NCBI GenBank assembly: GCA_026225945.1
Contig: JAMJFZ010000690.1
Span: forward strand, 62,001-126,000
Length of the DNA stretch: 64,000 nucleotides
Reading direction: 5' to 3'
Origin: Cricetomys ansorgei
Taxonomy: Eukaryota > Chordata > Mammalia > Rodentia > Nesomyidae
Below, piece after piece: positions 12,536 through 24,483 of the stretch. The stretch's first letter is position 1. The number at the start of each line of letters is the position of its first letter. A program made the translations under genes and the position numbers. Under the pieces are notes generated by a model, which saw only the letters and a list, made by a program, of their open reading frames with translations, was not told where the DNA came from and searched no databases.

Positions 12536-12672
12536 ATAAGTTTTGAGGCTGAGCACTGTGCTATGGTTCCATTCACCAGCTGTGTGATATCTCAGACCAC
12601 ATGTTTGAAAATTATGCCATTAACATCTGCATTAAGTGTTGCTGGTATAATTCAAAGAAACGTGTAATTAAA
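12536..12672 (+). mobile_element. Possible MIR fragment
   Basis: 'ttcaccagctgtgtgatatctcag' followed by a diverged tail is compatible with the MIR core (…ccagctgtgtgaccttgggcaag…). Weak. Confidence 0.3.
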
Positions 12673-15040
12673 ATGAAAATCACTTCTTATGCAGGAGTTA
12701 ATATTATAATTTCATTGCTGCAAATTGAAAGGAGATTAGTAACTTCCTGGGAGTAGAATAGGGCTGTGGTGGTATGGTGTGGTGTGGCAGCAGAGAGCTC
12801 AACACTAAATTTTCCTAAGTGGAGATTTCTCTTGAGGCAGTATACAGGAAAGCTATTATTTTCGGCTGTTTAGTGAATTCCTTCCTTTTCACTTCAGCTT
12901 CTCCTCATCTTGATTAAGGTATCCTATATAAGAACAAGCTAGACTTTTTTCAGCTGAGATCACTTATCACTTGTGAGGGGACTCTAGGGTTTAGGAATGT
13001 GTAATCCAAGAGTTTACACTATCCGATGGGAACATGATTAACTTCATGCTCCCTGTAGGGTTTGCATAAAGATTTTGCCATTCTGTTTATGTAGCATTCT
13101 TTTCTCAAAGGAATTTTATATTAGATGTGTAATTCCACTCTTTGTCCTCAGCAAATTCCTCTCTAGGTTCTAAATATTTTCTTATTAAAAGAAGTCCTCA
13201 GGTGGTGAAAGCCAGAGACAGAGGGATAGGAAATGCAGAGAATGGGCAGGTGATGGGAAGGAAATGGTTAAGTTCTATAGATTCCAAACATTAGCACCCC
13301 ACTCTCTGCAGGTGTTCTAGAATTGTAGTTTGCAAGTTACTACCAGTATTCCCCCACTGTCTTACTCTGTTTATTTCCTTTTGTTCTTGGCACATGTTAT
13401 TTAAGGTTTTTTTCTTTGTTGTCATTGTTGTTGTTGTTAGACTTGAGTGAATACTTACAATATGGGGTACACTTATGTATAAAAACAGATACAAACTATA
13501 TTTACAATTCACTGAGTTATTAAAATGTTTGAATTTTTCATCAAGATACTAGTCAGTTATTTCTTTATACACAAAGAATGCTTATTTTCATATAAAAATA
13601 AGTGGGGCAGAGTGGGAGGCTTTCCATTCTGTCATTCTAATTGTGAAATATTTGGATGGAATATTGTGAGCTCTTTCTATGAACTCTCAGGTAACTAGAT
13701 GATACTTGGTTCTTAACTCTGGTACTTAATATTAGACTGTGTACATTCTAGCTAGGATTTGGGTGAGAGGTGGGTTAGTAAGTAAGTAGACTGGAAGTTG
13801 GTACTAAAATAGAAATGCCAGGCATGTTAGCCAAGCCCTTCTTCTTCTTCCTACTCCATTCCCTAGGCTTCAGAAATTTTTCCTCTCTGTGACCCATTTT
13901 GGTGCAAATGCATTTCAAGGTATAAGGGCATTGTAAAACATTCATTTCAAATCTGAATTGCATCTCCCAGAGGGACTGCCATTTTCACATTGTAAAGGCC
14001 CACTTGGCTTTGCTGACATTAAAGCAGAAATACTCAGTCCATAGAAACTTCCAGTCAGCATGTGCAGTGACAGTCACTCCAAGCCTGGGTGTTTCACAAT
14101 GCAAAAACGAGGAAGCCAGAGCTTGACAGTGTCAAAACAGAGAATGAGTTCACTTTGTCCAGGAAGGCAGGTACCTGCCAATAAATCATTTGCTGGTAGA
14201 CTGAAGATAATCAAGGAACCTGGCAGAATGATCCAGGGTGAAGGTCACATCAAATACTACAACCAATGAAAAATGGTGAGAACATCTATTTCCAGACGCC
14301 TAAGTCAAGCTCTTGCAGAGATAAAAGTGTGAGCTTTGCACAGCATCAAGCCTTCTGGTCTATTTATTCTGCTTTGTAAAAGTAAGGAGGAAGAAGGCCT
14401 CTGCCAAAAGACTATAGGTCATGAATTAGCTACTAAAATATGCCCCACGTTATTTAAGTAGCCTATTTTATATATATGTATTTGATTTACTTGTTTCCCC
14501 ACTCACTCAAGGTTGTATTTTAGTAGCCTAAGTCAATATATGAGTTTATATACTCATTCATGACCTACATTCTTGTGAGGAAAATATTAGTGTACATGTG
14601 CATGTATATACATGTATGTATCATATGCAATTTGTTGCTTTTCATTAGAAATTTAAAAATTAACTTCAGACTTCAATATATAATATTAGTGAGTTCAATG
14701 AAGTATGCATATTGTTATAAAATATATTTGGTTTTATTAAAAATAAATTTTAATAATACCTCCAAGTTTTTTGCAGGACTTCCATAGTTCTAATATATTA
14801 TTCCTACTGGTTCTAAGATAGCTAATTCTTATTTTATCTACTGGAGTCACAATCAGTGCTAAGGCAACACTACATGTATATAGATACATGTACATTTCTG
14901 TATATATTACACATATATTTTATATATGTGTGTGCATTATTTATATGTGTGTGATTACATATTGTGTGAGTGTGTGTGAGTGTGCATATTTGAAATTTTC
15001 TTTTGGGAGTAAAGTTTCAGCATTGTTTATTATTTTCAGC
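12673..15040. other. Unique AT-rich stretch
   Basis: No clear repeat in about 2.4 kb. The 14450-14960 part is especially AT-rich, with TATA/ACATGTA motifs and a degenerate TG/TA tract at about 14870-14985. No exon recognised. Confidence 0.4.
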
Positions 15041-15102
15041 ATTAGACAAATGACAGGAAAATAACAAATAACATTAGACAAATAACAGGAAAATAAAATG
15101 AC
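15041..15102 (+). repeat. Two-copy tandem duplication, about 31 bp unit
   Basis: 'attagacaaatgacaggaaa' begins unit 1 at 15041 and 'attagacaaataacaggaaa' begins unit 2 at 15073. The two units differ at a few positions, so the duplication is not very recent. Confidence 0.85.
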
Positions 15103-17737
15103 AGTCTTTTTTATGAACATATATAATGACTTAGAGATAATTGGATAATTCAAGAGACAAAGCCAGGGGAAAAAAGTAAAGAGGAAATATTACAACATGG
15201 GAGATGCAAAAGCAACAAAATCTGCTCTCCCCTGTCCACCTGCTCCTACACAGAAACAAAATCCCAACAAACAACAAGGTACAACATGAAAGAATCAAGA
15301 AAATTGGTAAGGCACACATTGATAGAAAATAGAAAATACAGGAGGTAGAAAATGAAAGATAACAAAAGAAAGGTTATGAAAGATACTTCAGGGAAAATGC
15401 TTTCAAATTTTAAGAAATGACCAAAAAAAGATAAATGAAGGAAGAAATGAAAAGGTAAAATTAACAACAACCAAAAATCAACCAGAAGAGGCTGGTAAAC
15501 TAGAAGAAAGAAAAGTAGAGGGGAAGAAAGTACTGTTAAACAGTTCAAAAAGTGCTTGGTTGATTTGTAGGTCCCTAAAAATGAATAACTTAATAACCAT
15601 GTCTCCCTGGGATACATCCAGTGAAATTGATCCTCGAAGATGATAGAACTTGTCCAATCTTCTGCCATGTGAGTATAAATGCAATTTCCTTTAAAAAACA
15701 AAAGTTCCTTTCTCAAAAAGGAATGAGTGGCAGGAATCCAGGACATCTTAGATGTGAGGTGCTATAGAGGAGGTTGGGCTCTCCAGAGTTAGTAAATAGC
15801 TATTCTAAGTCAGTGAACAATAGCCTGTTGGCCTTAAGAGCTAATCCTCCACATGCCTCCCATATTCCTCAGAGTCATTCATTAAGCCAGCAGCACCTGC
15901 CTTAGTATTTATAAAATGCTTTTCACTTCTACAGGGGAGAGCGAAGTAAAGGCTGAATTCTGTGAATCCATTTGTATTGTTAAGCATTACCAAAGTGCCA
16001 GGGCTTCACTTGGTAACTACCAGGCAGCTTGCACATGAAATCCCAAATTCAACTCACTATTACTTTGCTCACAATAACTTATGCTTATAACTCAGTACCC
16101 TGAGTAACTGTTTTTAGGACAAGTTTGCATATTATAGTATATCACACATCTCAAGGCTTGTTTGAGAAAACTGTTTGGACACAGCATATTAACAGTGAAT
16201 TATTGACTTTTACCTGCAGCAAGGAATAATGCTCAAAGTGGCTGGGGAAAGCTTACCAATTGTAGGCTCGGTAGTGCAGCTCTATTTAAAGCTCTAGTGG
16301 GTAATTCAGATGATGGCAAACTTCACTTTGACACAGTGCCATAGAGTGTCCATTAGTGCCCTGGGTAGAACACAAACATCTGCTTGCTTTTATTGTCCAT
16401 GTGTTACTTAAGATAGTCTATTGCTTTATGACGTAAATCACTGGAATCTACTGACTATTTTTAAAGACTCTTTTAGTGTTTCCTTGAAATGATCACTCAT
16501 TACAGTTGTTTAATAGATAATTTGTCTTTTAGGTACACAAAAATTATAAAGATCATATTTTCTACTCCTCTGACTATTTCCAGAGATGGCATTATGATTA
16601 AAGTATCCAAGATTGTTGTAAAATTCTTTGTCTTTTAGGGTTGTATGATTCATAGGTTCACATGATCACATGAATGCAAAAGAAACAGCATTTCCAATTA
16701 ACTGATCCAAGGTAACTAGCCTGTTTTTTGCTCACTGACCAATGCTTTGTAGATTTGTTTAGTTCAGTTTGCCTTGAGAGGGTTGCTATTGCCTTCCCTA
16801 TATATTTATCTTTTTCTGACAAGCTCCTGAGCAATTAGCTTATCCTTTAGTATATTCATATGTCTAGTGCAGATAAGTTTCAAGACTGCCAGGGCCATCA
16901 TTTTCAATCCAATGTACTGGCTGTATTCCAGGTCCCCTTACATTGGCAATTTTGTCTTACTTTTATGGTAATAAAAGACCAAAAGTCATGAGACTTCTCA
17001 AAAACATGAGAACCTTGATACAAAGCTTTTACCATATGAAAAACAAACACCATCAATTATGAGCCCAGATTTAATCATAGATTGGCCTTAGGTGTAATGA
17101 ACACTAAAATGACTCTTCAGCCCATTGATTAGAAAATCTTTGGATGACATGGCCATGCATACTGGGTCTTGTAACTGTAAAATATTCCAAAGTAATTCAT
17201 TTGGAAGAGTATTCTCATATTTTGTCATAAAATAGGGCTCTTACTCAGGTTCTACTATTTCTTGGCGCCAGGAAGTTTCCAGGGAATTCCTAGGGGAAGA
17301 ATATTGGAAGATGATAATTTGAGGATTGTCAGAGTTCTTGAGACTTGCCAAAGAATTGCCAAGGACTAATTGGGAGATACTGAGAGTGCAAAGAGAATAC
17401 ACAGGAATATGTGAGGCTGGGATGATTTCTTTCCACTTGACATCTATGTGTTTCTTGCTCTCTCTTGGTTCTGAATATTGAATTTATGAAAATAAAAATG
17501 AGAAAATTATTGTGTCCCAAAGGGAAACGCTTAGAGAGTTTAGAAAAAGCTTCCAATGCCTCATGACTAAGAAAGGAAAAAATGCAATGGAGAAATCTTA
17601 AGTCACTAATAAAATTAACAATTCCTGTGTACTGTTTAAGACAAGCATATCATATTCCATAAGTTACAAATAAAGGGGCATGAATAAAGAAGATTCTCAG
17701 AGTAAAATTCAGTCCAAATTCATTTCATCTAGCATTG
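15103..17737. other. Unique stretch with A-rich segment
   Basis: About 2.6 kb without a repeat I can name. The 15330-15540 segment is A-rich on the + strand and leaves a 166-codon Phe/Leu-rich frame open on the minus strand, which looks compositional rather than coding. It might be an eroded L1 body. Confidence 0.35.
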
Positions 17738-17929
17738 ACAATGACTCCGTGGGTAAAGGTACTTAGCACTAAGCCTGATGACCTGAGTTGGATCTTTGGA
17801 CCCACATTGTGGAAGGAGAGAATCGACTCCCACAAGTTGTCCTCTGATTTGCACATGCTTGCCAAAGAACAATATGTGTGCCCATACATGCATACGTGTT
17901 CAAATGTGTGCACATATGCATACAACACG

Positions 17930-17935
<6 letters not shown>
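17738..17935 (+). mobile_element. tRNA-derived B2/B3-like SINE
   Basis: 'gggtaaaggtacttagcac', 'cctgatgacctgagttgga', 'cacattgtggaaggagagaa', 'cccacaagttgtcctctga' follow the common muroid tRNA-SINE order (gtgggtaaaggtgcttgccgccaagcctgacgacctgagttcgat…). The 5' end is slightly truncated, and the 3' end runs into a CA repeat as usual for this family. Confidence 0.8.

Positions 17936-17971
<36 letters not shown>
17930..17971 (+). repeat. (CA)n microsatellite at SINE 3' end
   Basis: CA dinucleotides following 'acgcca'. The SINE's own 3' CA-rich part probably seeded the expansion. Confidence 0.95.
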
Positions 17972-17973
<2 letters not shown>

Positions 17974-18107
17974 TTCCCAATTCCAGTCAAACGAAAGTGT
18001 AGAAAGTAAGCACTTAACTTTGTTTTTATGATCCGTAGTTTGCCACAGTGCCACCATCACTAATACCCTCTAAGGTTGTACAGAAATACATGGAAGTTAG
18101 TGCTGCA

Positions 18108-18270
18108 AGCTGATTTAGAATCTCCACTGTGTCACTTTTTAGCTGAATGCCCTTCTCTCAACTCCCTGCCCTTAGTTGTTTTGCCATCCTTCTCCTCTCT
18201 AGGACACATGTTAAGACTAAATTAGGAGTATGCACAGTATTCTAAGCAGAGTAAATACTTAGGAAATCCT
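18108..18270 (+). mobile_element. Possible MIR fragment
   Basis: 'tccactgtgtcactttttagctgaatgcc' and 'ttgttttgccatcc' follow the order of the MIR consensus (…gccacttactagctgtgtgacc…cagttt…) with heavy divergence. Confidence 0.35.
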
Positions 18271-19520
18271 GTCTAATATCATCCTCTCTAGGCCCAGAGG
18301 GAGAGATGTCCAGTGCTTGATAAAAGGGTGCCTCAAGAAGTTGTCATTCTGGACAAGGCAGGCAAAATATACCACATCTAGGAGAGAAAATGGCCATTGA
18401 ACTTGTTAATAGGCCTTTTACTCCAAATCATTCAGAATTGTTTAGACTTCCTTTAGAGACCTGTGGACTTAGGCAAGACTTAAGGCATAGCTAAGGAAAT
18501 GGATTGATAGTATATAGAAACAATGACTTACTAAAGGGGAAGGCAGGCAGTTGTTTTATATCACTCTGTTCATTTAATTCAGAATGAACAGCTTTATGCC
18601 TTCAAAGAATTTTCCTGTGCTAGACCTGACTGAAGTTTTGCATATGAAATATTGCACAAATGAATTTAAGCTAATGCTACTAAAATATTTAGTGATTTCA
18701 GGCAACCATTCTAACATATGTTGGCTCAAAACTAACTTTTAAGAGTTTTGCCTGGAGACAAATTCTCCATAAAAAAAATTGCTTGAACAAATTAAACACA
18801 AAGTTAAAATTTGTTTGGAAGATGATGTTTCACCCAGTCTGGTTTTGTATTTCCTCCTGGATTAGAAACATGTTAGTCATTTACGAAATATACATGTCCT
18901 GAAGACATATTTCAATAGGGCAAAACCCCTAATCAACAGCAAAACCCTTTTTCTATAAATACACAAAGATGGCAGCAATGCAGAATGAAAGAAATTAGTG
19001 TCTGTGGCATTTCTTCTTTCTGCCACTCTGGAGGAAGCGTTCTTTTGATGTAAAAGAAAACCATGTTGGCCTCATCTGAAAACTTAGAAACTATAGCAGT
19101 TTTGCAATGCATTGTGTTGCTGAAGTCTACTTATAAACCTACCCAACTTTTTCTCGGTCATTTTCTTAGAGTCCAAAGCATAGACAAATGATTTCTTTGC
19201 TTGTTTTACCCTCTGAAATGATTAAACACAAAGAACACTGAAGAAAACACATCATTTCCCATCCTTCTGATAAACATTACAGAGCACAAATCTTATATTC
19301 TTGAGCATAGATGTTGTATTTTCCTTCTCACATATCTGATCCTTCAGGGCTGTTTATTTTCCATATGCTCTATACTCGGTCCTACAGGATAACTATAAGG
19401 TCAGAAAATCCTGAAAGATCAACATCAAAGGATTATGATGGCCCTATTTTGATGGTTTAATTTGAATCATCTAGCCAGGTCACATAATTTGTTTTCTTAA
19501 GTACAAGAAACAAACAAATA
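18271..19520. other. Unrecognised unique stretch
   Basis: About 1.2 kb without a recognisable repeat or exon. Confidence 0.4.
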
Positions 19521-19588
19521 AATGTATAGATAGATAGAAGGATGGATGGATAGATAGATGGATAGATGGATAGATGGATGATAGATAA
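19521..19588 (+). repeat. (GATA)/(GGAT) tetranucleotide microsatellite
   Basis: Mixed atagatagatgg/ggatggat units, impure. Confidence 0.92.
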
Positions 19589-20049
19589 CGATGTCTGGAG
19601 AAACTGGGACCTGTCACCTCACTTGGGTAAGTATCCGCTGCCACCCTTCTTCTTCATTTTCCCTATGGGATCCTCTTGAAAAGAGGTGGCTCTGTCGAGA
19701 TACTTGTGGTCATTTACAAGTCTCCCTAAATATGCTCTGAAGTGCCCTTTTTCAGGTAATGATATCTGTTAAATGATATCCAACAGGACACATACTATAT
19801 TAGATTTCCCCACATGCACATGAGAATAATGCCTGCAGTAAAATTATTTAGATTCTGTGTAAAAGCACCAAAGATGCAGTTTATTTATTTATTGATGTAG
19901 TATAGTTAATGATTTTGTTTAACTCAGCAAATTTGGGAATGTCTAATGGTTTTTAAATATAGTGGGAAGAATACAGCATGAACAAAATCTAGCCTCCAAC
20001 ATGAAAGTGCACTGTATATTGGATGAAGCAACTGTAATTCAAAGCATAA
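19589..20049. other. Unrecognised unique stretch
   Basis: About 460 bp between a microsatellite and an L2 fragment, with no recognisable feature. Confidence 0.4.
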
Positions 20050-20182
20050 TCCACTCATTTGTTCCACAACCATTTATTACATACCTATTTATTAGGGTAT
20101 GGGGGACACACATTTCCTGCTCTCAAGGAAATTATGGTTTGATAAAGAATTTTAAATATGTGCTAAATAGAAGCCCAAACTG
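20050..20182 (-). mobile_element. L2-like LINE fragment, antisense
   Basis: 'ccactcatttgttccacaac', 'atttattacatacctattta' and 'ctgctctcaaggaaattatgg' match the reverse complement of the L2 3' end (tcattcaacaaatatttattgagcacctac…ctgccctcaaggagctcac). Confidence 0.6.
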
Positions 20183-20344
20183 AACTTTTCATAAAAATAT
20201 AATAAGCATAACATACATGAAGAAAGATATGATCTGTTGAATGTCTAAAGCAATAATTCCGGTTTATGCTTACATTGATATTGACCTCAGAAAAACTGGA
20301 TAATTGACAGAAAACAATGTAAATATTACTCTTTGGGCTTTTAA

Positions 20345-20545
20345 AATATTTATTTTAATGTTTATTTATGAGTGTTTTTCCTGCATCTATGTATGTGCGC
20401 CATGTATTCTGTAGCATTCAGAAGTGTGTCAAATTCCCTAGAAATAGAGTTACAATTGTTAGTTGCCATGTGTGTTATGGGAACTGAAGCTGGGTCTTCT
20501 GAAAGAGCGCCAAGTGCTCCTAATCACTGAGCCATCTTTCCAGCC
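20345..20545 (-). mobile_element. B2/B3-type SINE, antisense
   Basis: The tRNA-like head is at the right end (reverse of 'aatcactgagccatctttccagccc', 20522-20545). The T-rich left end is the A-rich tail. The body retains 'ttgccatgtgtgttatggga'. Old copy. Confidence 0.8.
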
Positions 20546-21635
20546 CTGCTATTTGAGCTTTATTAGTATCATTTCATACTCTGTGATCTGTTGTCTACAT
20601 GCAATATTCTGAGGTAGTTGAAGAGAGTGTTGTATCATAGCAAGCTTCAGAAATTCATGGTGAAAACTCAGGGAGAAAAGCAGACTACTACAGAAATTCC
20701 CTTAGCTGCTCTTAAGAGAGGGCTACAGTCTGCATGTCTACCATATGTATGGATGATGAGGATGGTGCTTATCTGAAAATTGCTTTTTTGTAGCACTGGT
20801 GTCAGATATACTCACATTGTTGCAATACCTCCTATATTTGCAGGAGGGTGAAATAAGGTATGCACCAACATGCTGTAGTGGGCACTGGAGTGACCATGCC
20901 AAATGCCAAGTGTAAGGTAGAGATTAATGAATTCTTCTTTCGATCATCCAGGTAATTTCTCTGATGAGGTTAAGATTAGAGAAACTGCAGTTTTCCGAAC
21001 TAGCTCAACACTCTCCCATCAGTACAGGCAACTAGGAACCACACAGCTGCATAAACCCAGGGGCCTGATGAACAGGATTGTTTGCTGTAGTCACAGAGTT
21101 TTCATTTCCAGTTCCCATGCACACTCTGGAGGGCTAACAAATGTGTTTGTATGTTCACACTTTGCTATCCCTTGTTGCTTGTCTTTGCTGTAAGGCAGTT
21201 TCACAAGGCTCCATCAAGGGAGGCTGTGGCAAGAACATGAGTTCATAAAGTCCCCGAAGCCAAACTACCCTTGATCTTTTCTTTCATGATGAGAAGCTAT
21301 GAACTGCTGGCAGCTTTGTTCTGTAGTAGTTTTATGGGTACAGCATGTTGAGATGAGAGAATAGGAGGCACAGAAGTGATTTCTTGTCCTGGCTCAGTGA
21401 AAACTGACCATTCTGTCTCTGGTGACCAACTCCTCCGGGAGCAGTTAAGTTCTTTAGGATTTCTGAATCTGTAAAATGAGAATGCAAAATGACAAGGAGT
21501 TTTAAAATACTTTTTATTTTTATTTCTTTATTCTGTAGTGTTTTGTAGCAATGTTTTAAAAAGCATATTAAATGTATACAAAAGGATTTAAAAAATAATC
21601 ATATTTACCTGAAATGCACTCTTTAATAAATATTT
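20546..21635. other. Unrecognised unique stretch
   Basis: About 1.1 kb without a recognisable repeat. A single-exon-like frame at 20927-21193 has no homology that I recognise and no splice context. Confidence 0.4.
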
Positions 21636-22281
21636 CAGAGAAATAAAATGGTCCCAAAACCCTGTACACAAATATTCATGTAAGCTTTATTTATGTTATG
21701 CTGAATCTGGAAGCACCCCAAATATTCTCCAACAATTAAAGGGTTGAACAAACTTTGATACCTCTTTACTGTACAATACTATGAAGCAATGAAAAGGAAT
21801 GGATTACTGATTTGTCTAGCAACCTTGATGAATATCCAGTGAATTATTCTGAGTAAAATAAAAATTCAATGCTGAAAATTTGCAAACTGTATGATTCCCT
21901 CCATTTGACTTGGTAGTGTAAAATTTTTTTATATGGAGAAAACAAATTACTGGCTTCCTAGGTGTAGAAATTGGTAAAGTGAGGGGAGATAATTGTTTTT
22001 GAAAGGGCAACATAAGGGATCTTTGTAGAGACTGAGCTAAACACATGTATATACATACACATTCACACACTAATATTAGAAAACCTGGGAAAATCTCAAT
22101 AAAATTGGTAGGTTCCATCTGTTTCAATATTCTGGTTATGATACTGTATTATAGTTTTACAAAATAGCATTAAAATATAGGAAAAATTGGGCAAAAAGGG
22201 TAAAGGTCCTTTCTATATTATGTCTTACAACTGCATATGGATCTTCAATTATGCCAATAAAACTTCTCATTAAAAGAAAAC
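21636..22281 (+). mobile_element. Old mammalian L1 (L1M) 3' end: ORF2 C-terminal remnant plus 3'UTR
   Basis: The order 'caaatattcatgtaagctttatt', 'aatactatgaagcaatgaaaagg', 'gtatgattccctccatttgac', 'gtcttacaactgcatatgga', 'caattatgccaataaaac' follows the end of ORF2 and the 3'UTR of L1MA/L1MB-type elements in sense. Stop codons and indels throughout; non-functional. A tRNA-derived SINE sits in or right after its A-rich tail. Confidence 0.8.
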
Positions 22282-22287
22282 GTCCTT

Positions 22288-22515
22288 GGCCAGTGAGATG
22301 GCACAGTTGGAAAAACTGCTTGCTGCCAAACATAACAACCTGAGATCAATCTTCAGGAGTCACATGGTGAAAGGAACTCCTGTGAGCTGTCCTTTAACCT
22401 CTAGACACACCCTGTGGCACAAAAGCACACAGATGCACGCAGCACTAGAAATAGACACACAAACATACACACTTATTCACAACTGAATAAACGCAGTAAG
22501 TTAAATAAATGCAAT
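22288..22515 (+). mobile_element. tRNA-derived B2/B3-like SINE
   Basis: 'ggccagtgagatggcacag', 'gcttgctgccaaacataac', 'aacctgagatcaatcttcagga', 'cacatggtgaaaggaactcc' follow the same order as the copy near 17.74 kb. The tail ends 'aaataaatgcaa'. It lies directly after an L1M A-rich tail, a favoured target for L1-driven insertion. Confidence 0.75.
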
Positions 22516-22699
22516 ATTCTTTTTAAAGTAACAATTAATTTTGAGCCACCCTAGTAGCAAACAAGTTGTGTTAATGTGATTTCAAGTTACATGTAGTAGT
22601 ATTCCCTAATTAATTTCAATGGCTCCTTTACTTTGGTGCATTTTCTGAAAGTAAACCATATCATACACAAGATAAAATAAAATGAAATGTGATCCCTTA

Positions 22700-23033
22700 C
22701 AGCAAAGATTGGCAAGCTATGGCTTACTGGTAAATCGGGGTCTCTACCTGTTTTCATTTGATCCCCGGCCAAGAGTGGTTCTTTCATTTCCAAGTTTGAA
22801 AAGCTTCAAAGGAAAAGTACTATTTATGACCAGTAAAAGTAATATGAAATTTCAACTTTAGTGTCCATAAAGAGAGTGTTATGAGAACACAGCCACACCC
22901 ATTCAATTTATATTATTGTCTCTGGCAGTTTTCATGGCCCAACAGCAGTGCTCAGAGGTTTCAATGGGATTGCTGGGCTAATGAAGCCAAAACTAGGAGC
23001 TAAGATGTTACAGAAATGTTTGCCTACCTTTGC
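22700..23033 (+). mobile_element. hAT-Charlie-like non-autonomous DNA transposon, interrupted
   Basis: 'gattggcaagctatggctta' at the left, 'gagaacacagccacacccattcaattta' and 'ttattgtctctggcag' match the ~220-bp MER-type hAT element also seen near 36.6 and 57.9 kb. About 100 bp at roughly 22745-22860 does not match, so the copy is interrupted or rearranged. Confidence 0.6.
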
Positions 23034-23324
23034 ACATGAAGAATTAACTCAGGATTTTCTAGAATAACATAACACTGATAACTGATCATCTTAGCATCAA
23101 AGCATTCTCTGAGGAAAATAGTGTCTACACTTTATAGCACAAAACTCATAGGAAAGTGTCACTGCCTGAATCAATACCAGGAGTCTTAGATTATTCATAC
23201 ATTCCGTCATTCTGGAGGAATCATCAAAGCCATAAACTCAGTTCATGGCTGTCTATTTATACAGAATTAAAGAGTATATTTCTTTTGAAGAGCACAAGAA
23301 AGAATGAGATCTCAGGACTGGATA

Positions 23325-23480
23325 GAATCAGATCAGGTTCAAGTCATCACTTTGGCATTTGCCACGTTCATAACCTGTCAAATCACTCATCTTTCTGGGC
23401 TTTATAACAATTGAGATAAACATGTCTACTTCTGTGGATTTTGAGAGGACATGGTGAACCTGTACATTGAAGGCCTGGAA
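23325..23480 (+). mobile_element. MIR SINE
   Basis: 'actttggcatttgccacgttc', 'cctgtcaaatcactcatctttctgggc' and 'gagataaacatg' follow the MIR core and 3' part (…gccacttaccagctgtgtgacc…caagtcacttaacctctctgagcc…gataat). Confidence 0.6.
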
Positions 23481-24270
23481 TGTTGGACTACCCAAATGTT
23501 CATTCCAAGTTGTTCCAAGACAGTAGTCCTTTCAGTGTGCTCTGATTTTCTGTCTTATTTTTTGTGTGTTGTCCATCTTTCAGTCTAACTTTTAAGTCTG
23601 TAAGGAAGAATTTGGCTCCTTTTATAAATATCTTTCTTCTTTCATATTTCCAGTTTCTCTGTAGGCTTCAGTGGAGTGACTTTTAAAAAGTAACTAGTCG
23701 ACCTCCCTGCTGCCTAGCTTTCTCTGTCAAGATACATGAGTGGAGTCTTTGGCACAGTGGACTATAAATCAAATCTGTTTTTCAATTATAGGATGAAATG
23801 TGTCTGCAGTGCTGGGGGAAACCTGCAGATTGATGTGATCATAGTAGGTTCAATACTATTCTCCAGTAACAGGACAATTGGTGTTTGAAAATGTTTCTGG
23901 CCCTTTAGGTTATAAATACAAACTTCTTAGTGAAATCATGAAATCAGAGGGGAAACATTAAAGGAACCTGTCTTGTCTGTTCAACATTGCTGAACATTCA
24001 ATGTGTTCAGGCTCATGACTAGCTCTACACATTGATTCAATGCTGACGTGGATGTGAGCTCCATGCTACTTCTTTCAGGGTATGTCCACCTGTCAGCCAG
24101 GAGGACTATATTCACTGTTGTACTATTCAAGGAAAGGACACAAAATCAAGACTTAGGAGTCTTCTCCAATCTGACTGGACAGAACAAGACTAAAATGAGC
24201 AGTATATCCCTGAATGTTCCTTGGATCCTTCTTAGTGAGCTCAGAGAGAAGACTTAAGAAACTTATATTA
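23481..24270. other. Unrecognised unique stretch
   Basis: About 790 bp without a recognisable repeat or exon. Confidence 0.4.
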
Positions 24271-24420
24271 TCTGGGCAGTGGTGGCAAATGTCTTTAATC
24301 CCAGCACTCAGGAGGCAGACGCAGGTAGATCTCTGTGAGTTTGAGGCTAGCCTGGTCTTCAGAGTGAGTTCTAGAACAGCCAGAGTTATGACAGAGAAAC
24401 CCTGTCTCAAAACAGAATAA
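24271..24420 (+). mobile_element. B1 SINE, near full length
   Basis: Full order of a B1: 'tctgggcagtggtggc', 'tctttaatcccagcactcagg', 'gatctctgtgagtttgaggc', 'agcctggtcttcagagtgag', 'agaaaccctgtctcaaaac'. About 10% diverged. The A-rich tail has become a long AGG repeat. Confidence 0.95.
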
Positions 24421-24483
24421 AAGGAGGAGGAGGAGGAGGAGGAGGAGGAGGAGGAGGAGGAGAAGGAGGAGGAGGAGGAGAAG
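24421..24483 (+). repeat. (AGG)n microsatellite grown from B1 tail
   Basis: About 21 AGG units with two AAG interruptions begin immediately after the B1 tail 'aacagaataaaa'. It gives a poly-Ser or poly-Pro reading frame on the minus strand that is not a gene. Confidence 0.97.

Noticed and set aside
15246..15746. 166-codon hydrophobic frame on -
   Set aside because: The + strand is A-rich here, so the minus frame is Phe/Leu/Ser-rich by composition. No domain, no splice context, and no family recognised.
16255..16320. MER5A-like end 'gtgggtaattcagatgatgg'
   Set aside because: Match too short and one-sided to separate from chance.
17725..18060. Frames with His-Thr or Cys-Val repeats on both strands
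   Set aside because: Read-through of the CA/TG microsatellite and the adjoining SINE.
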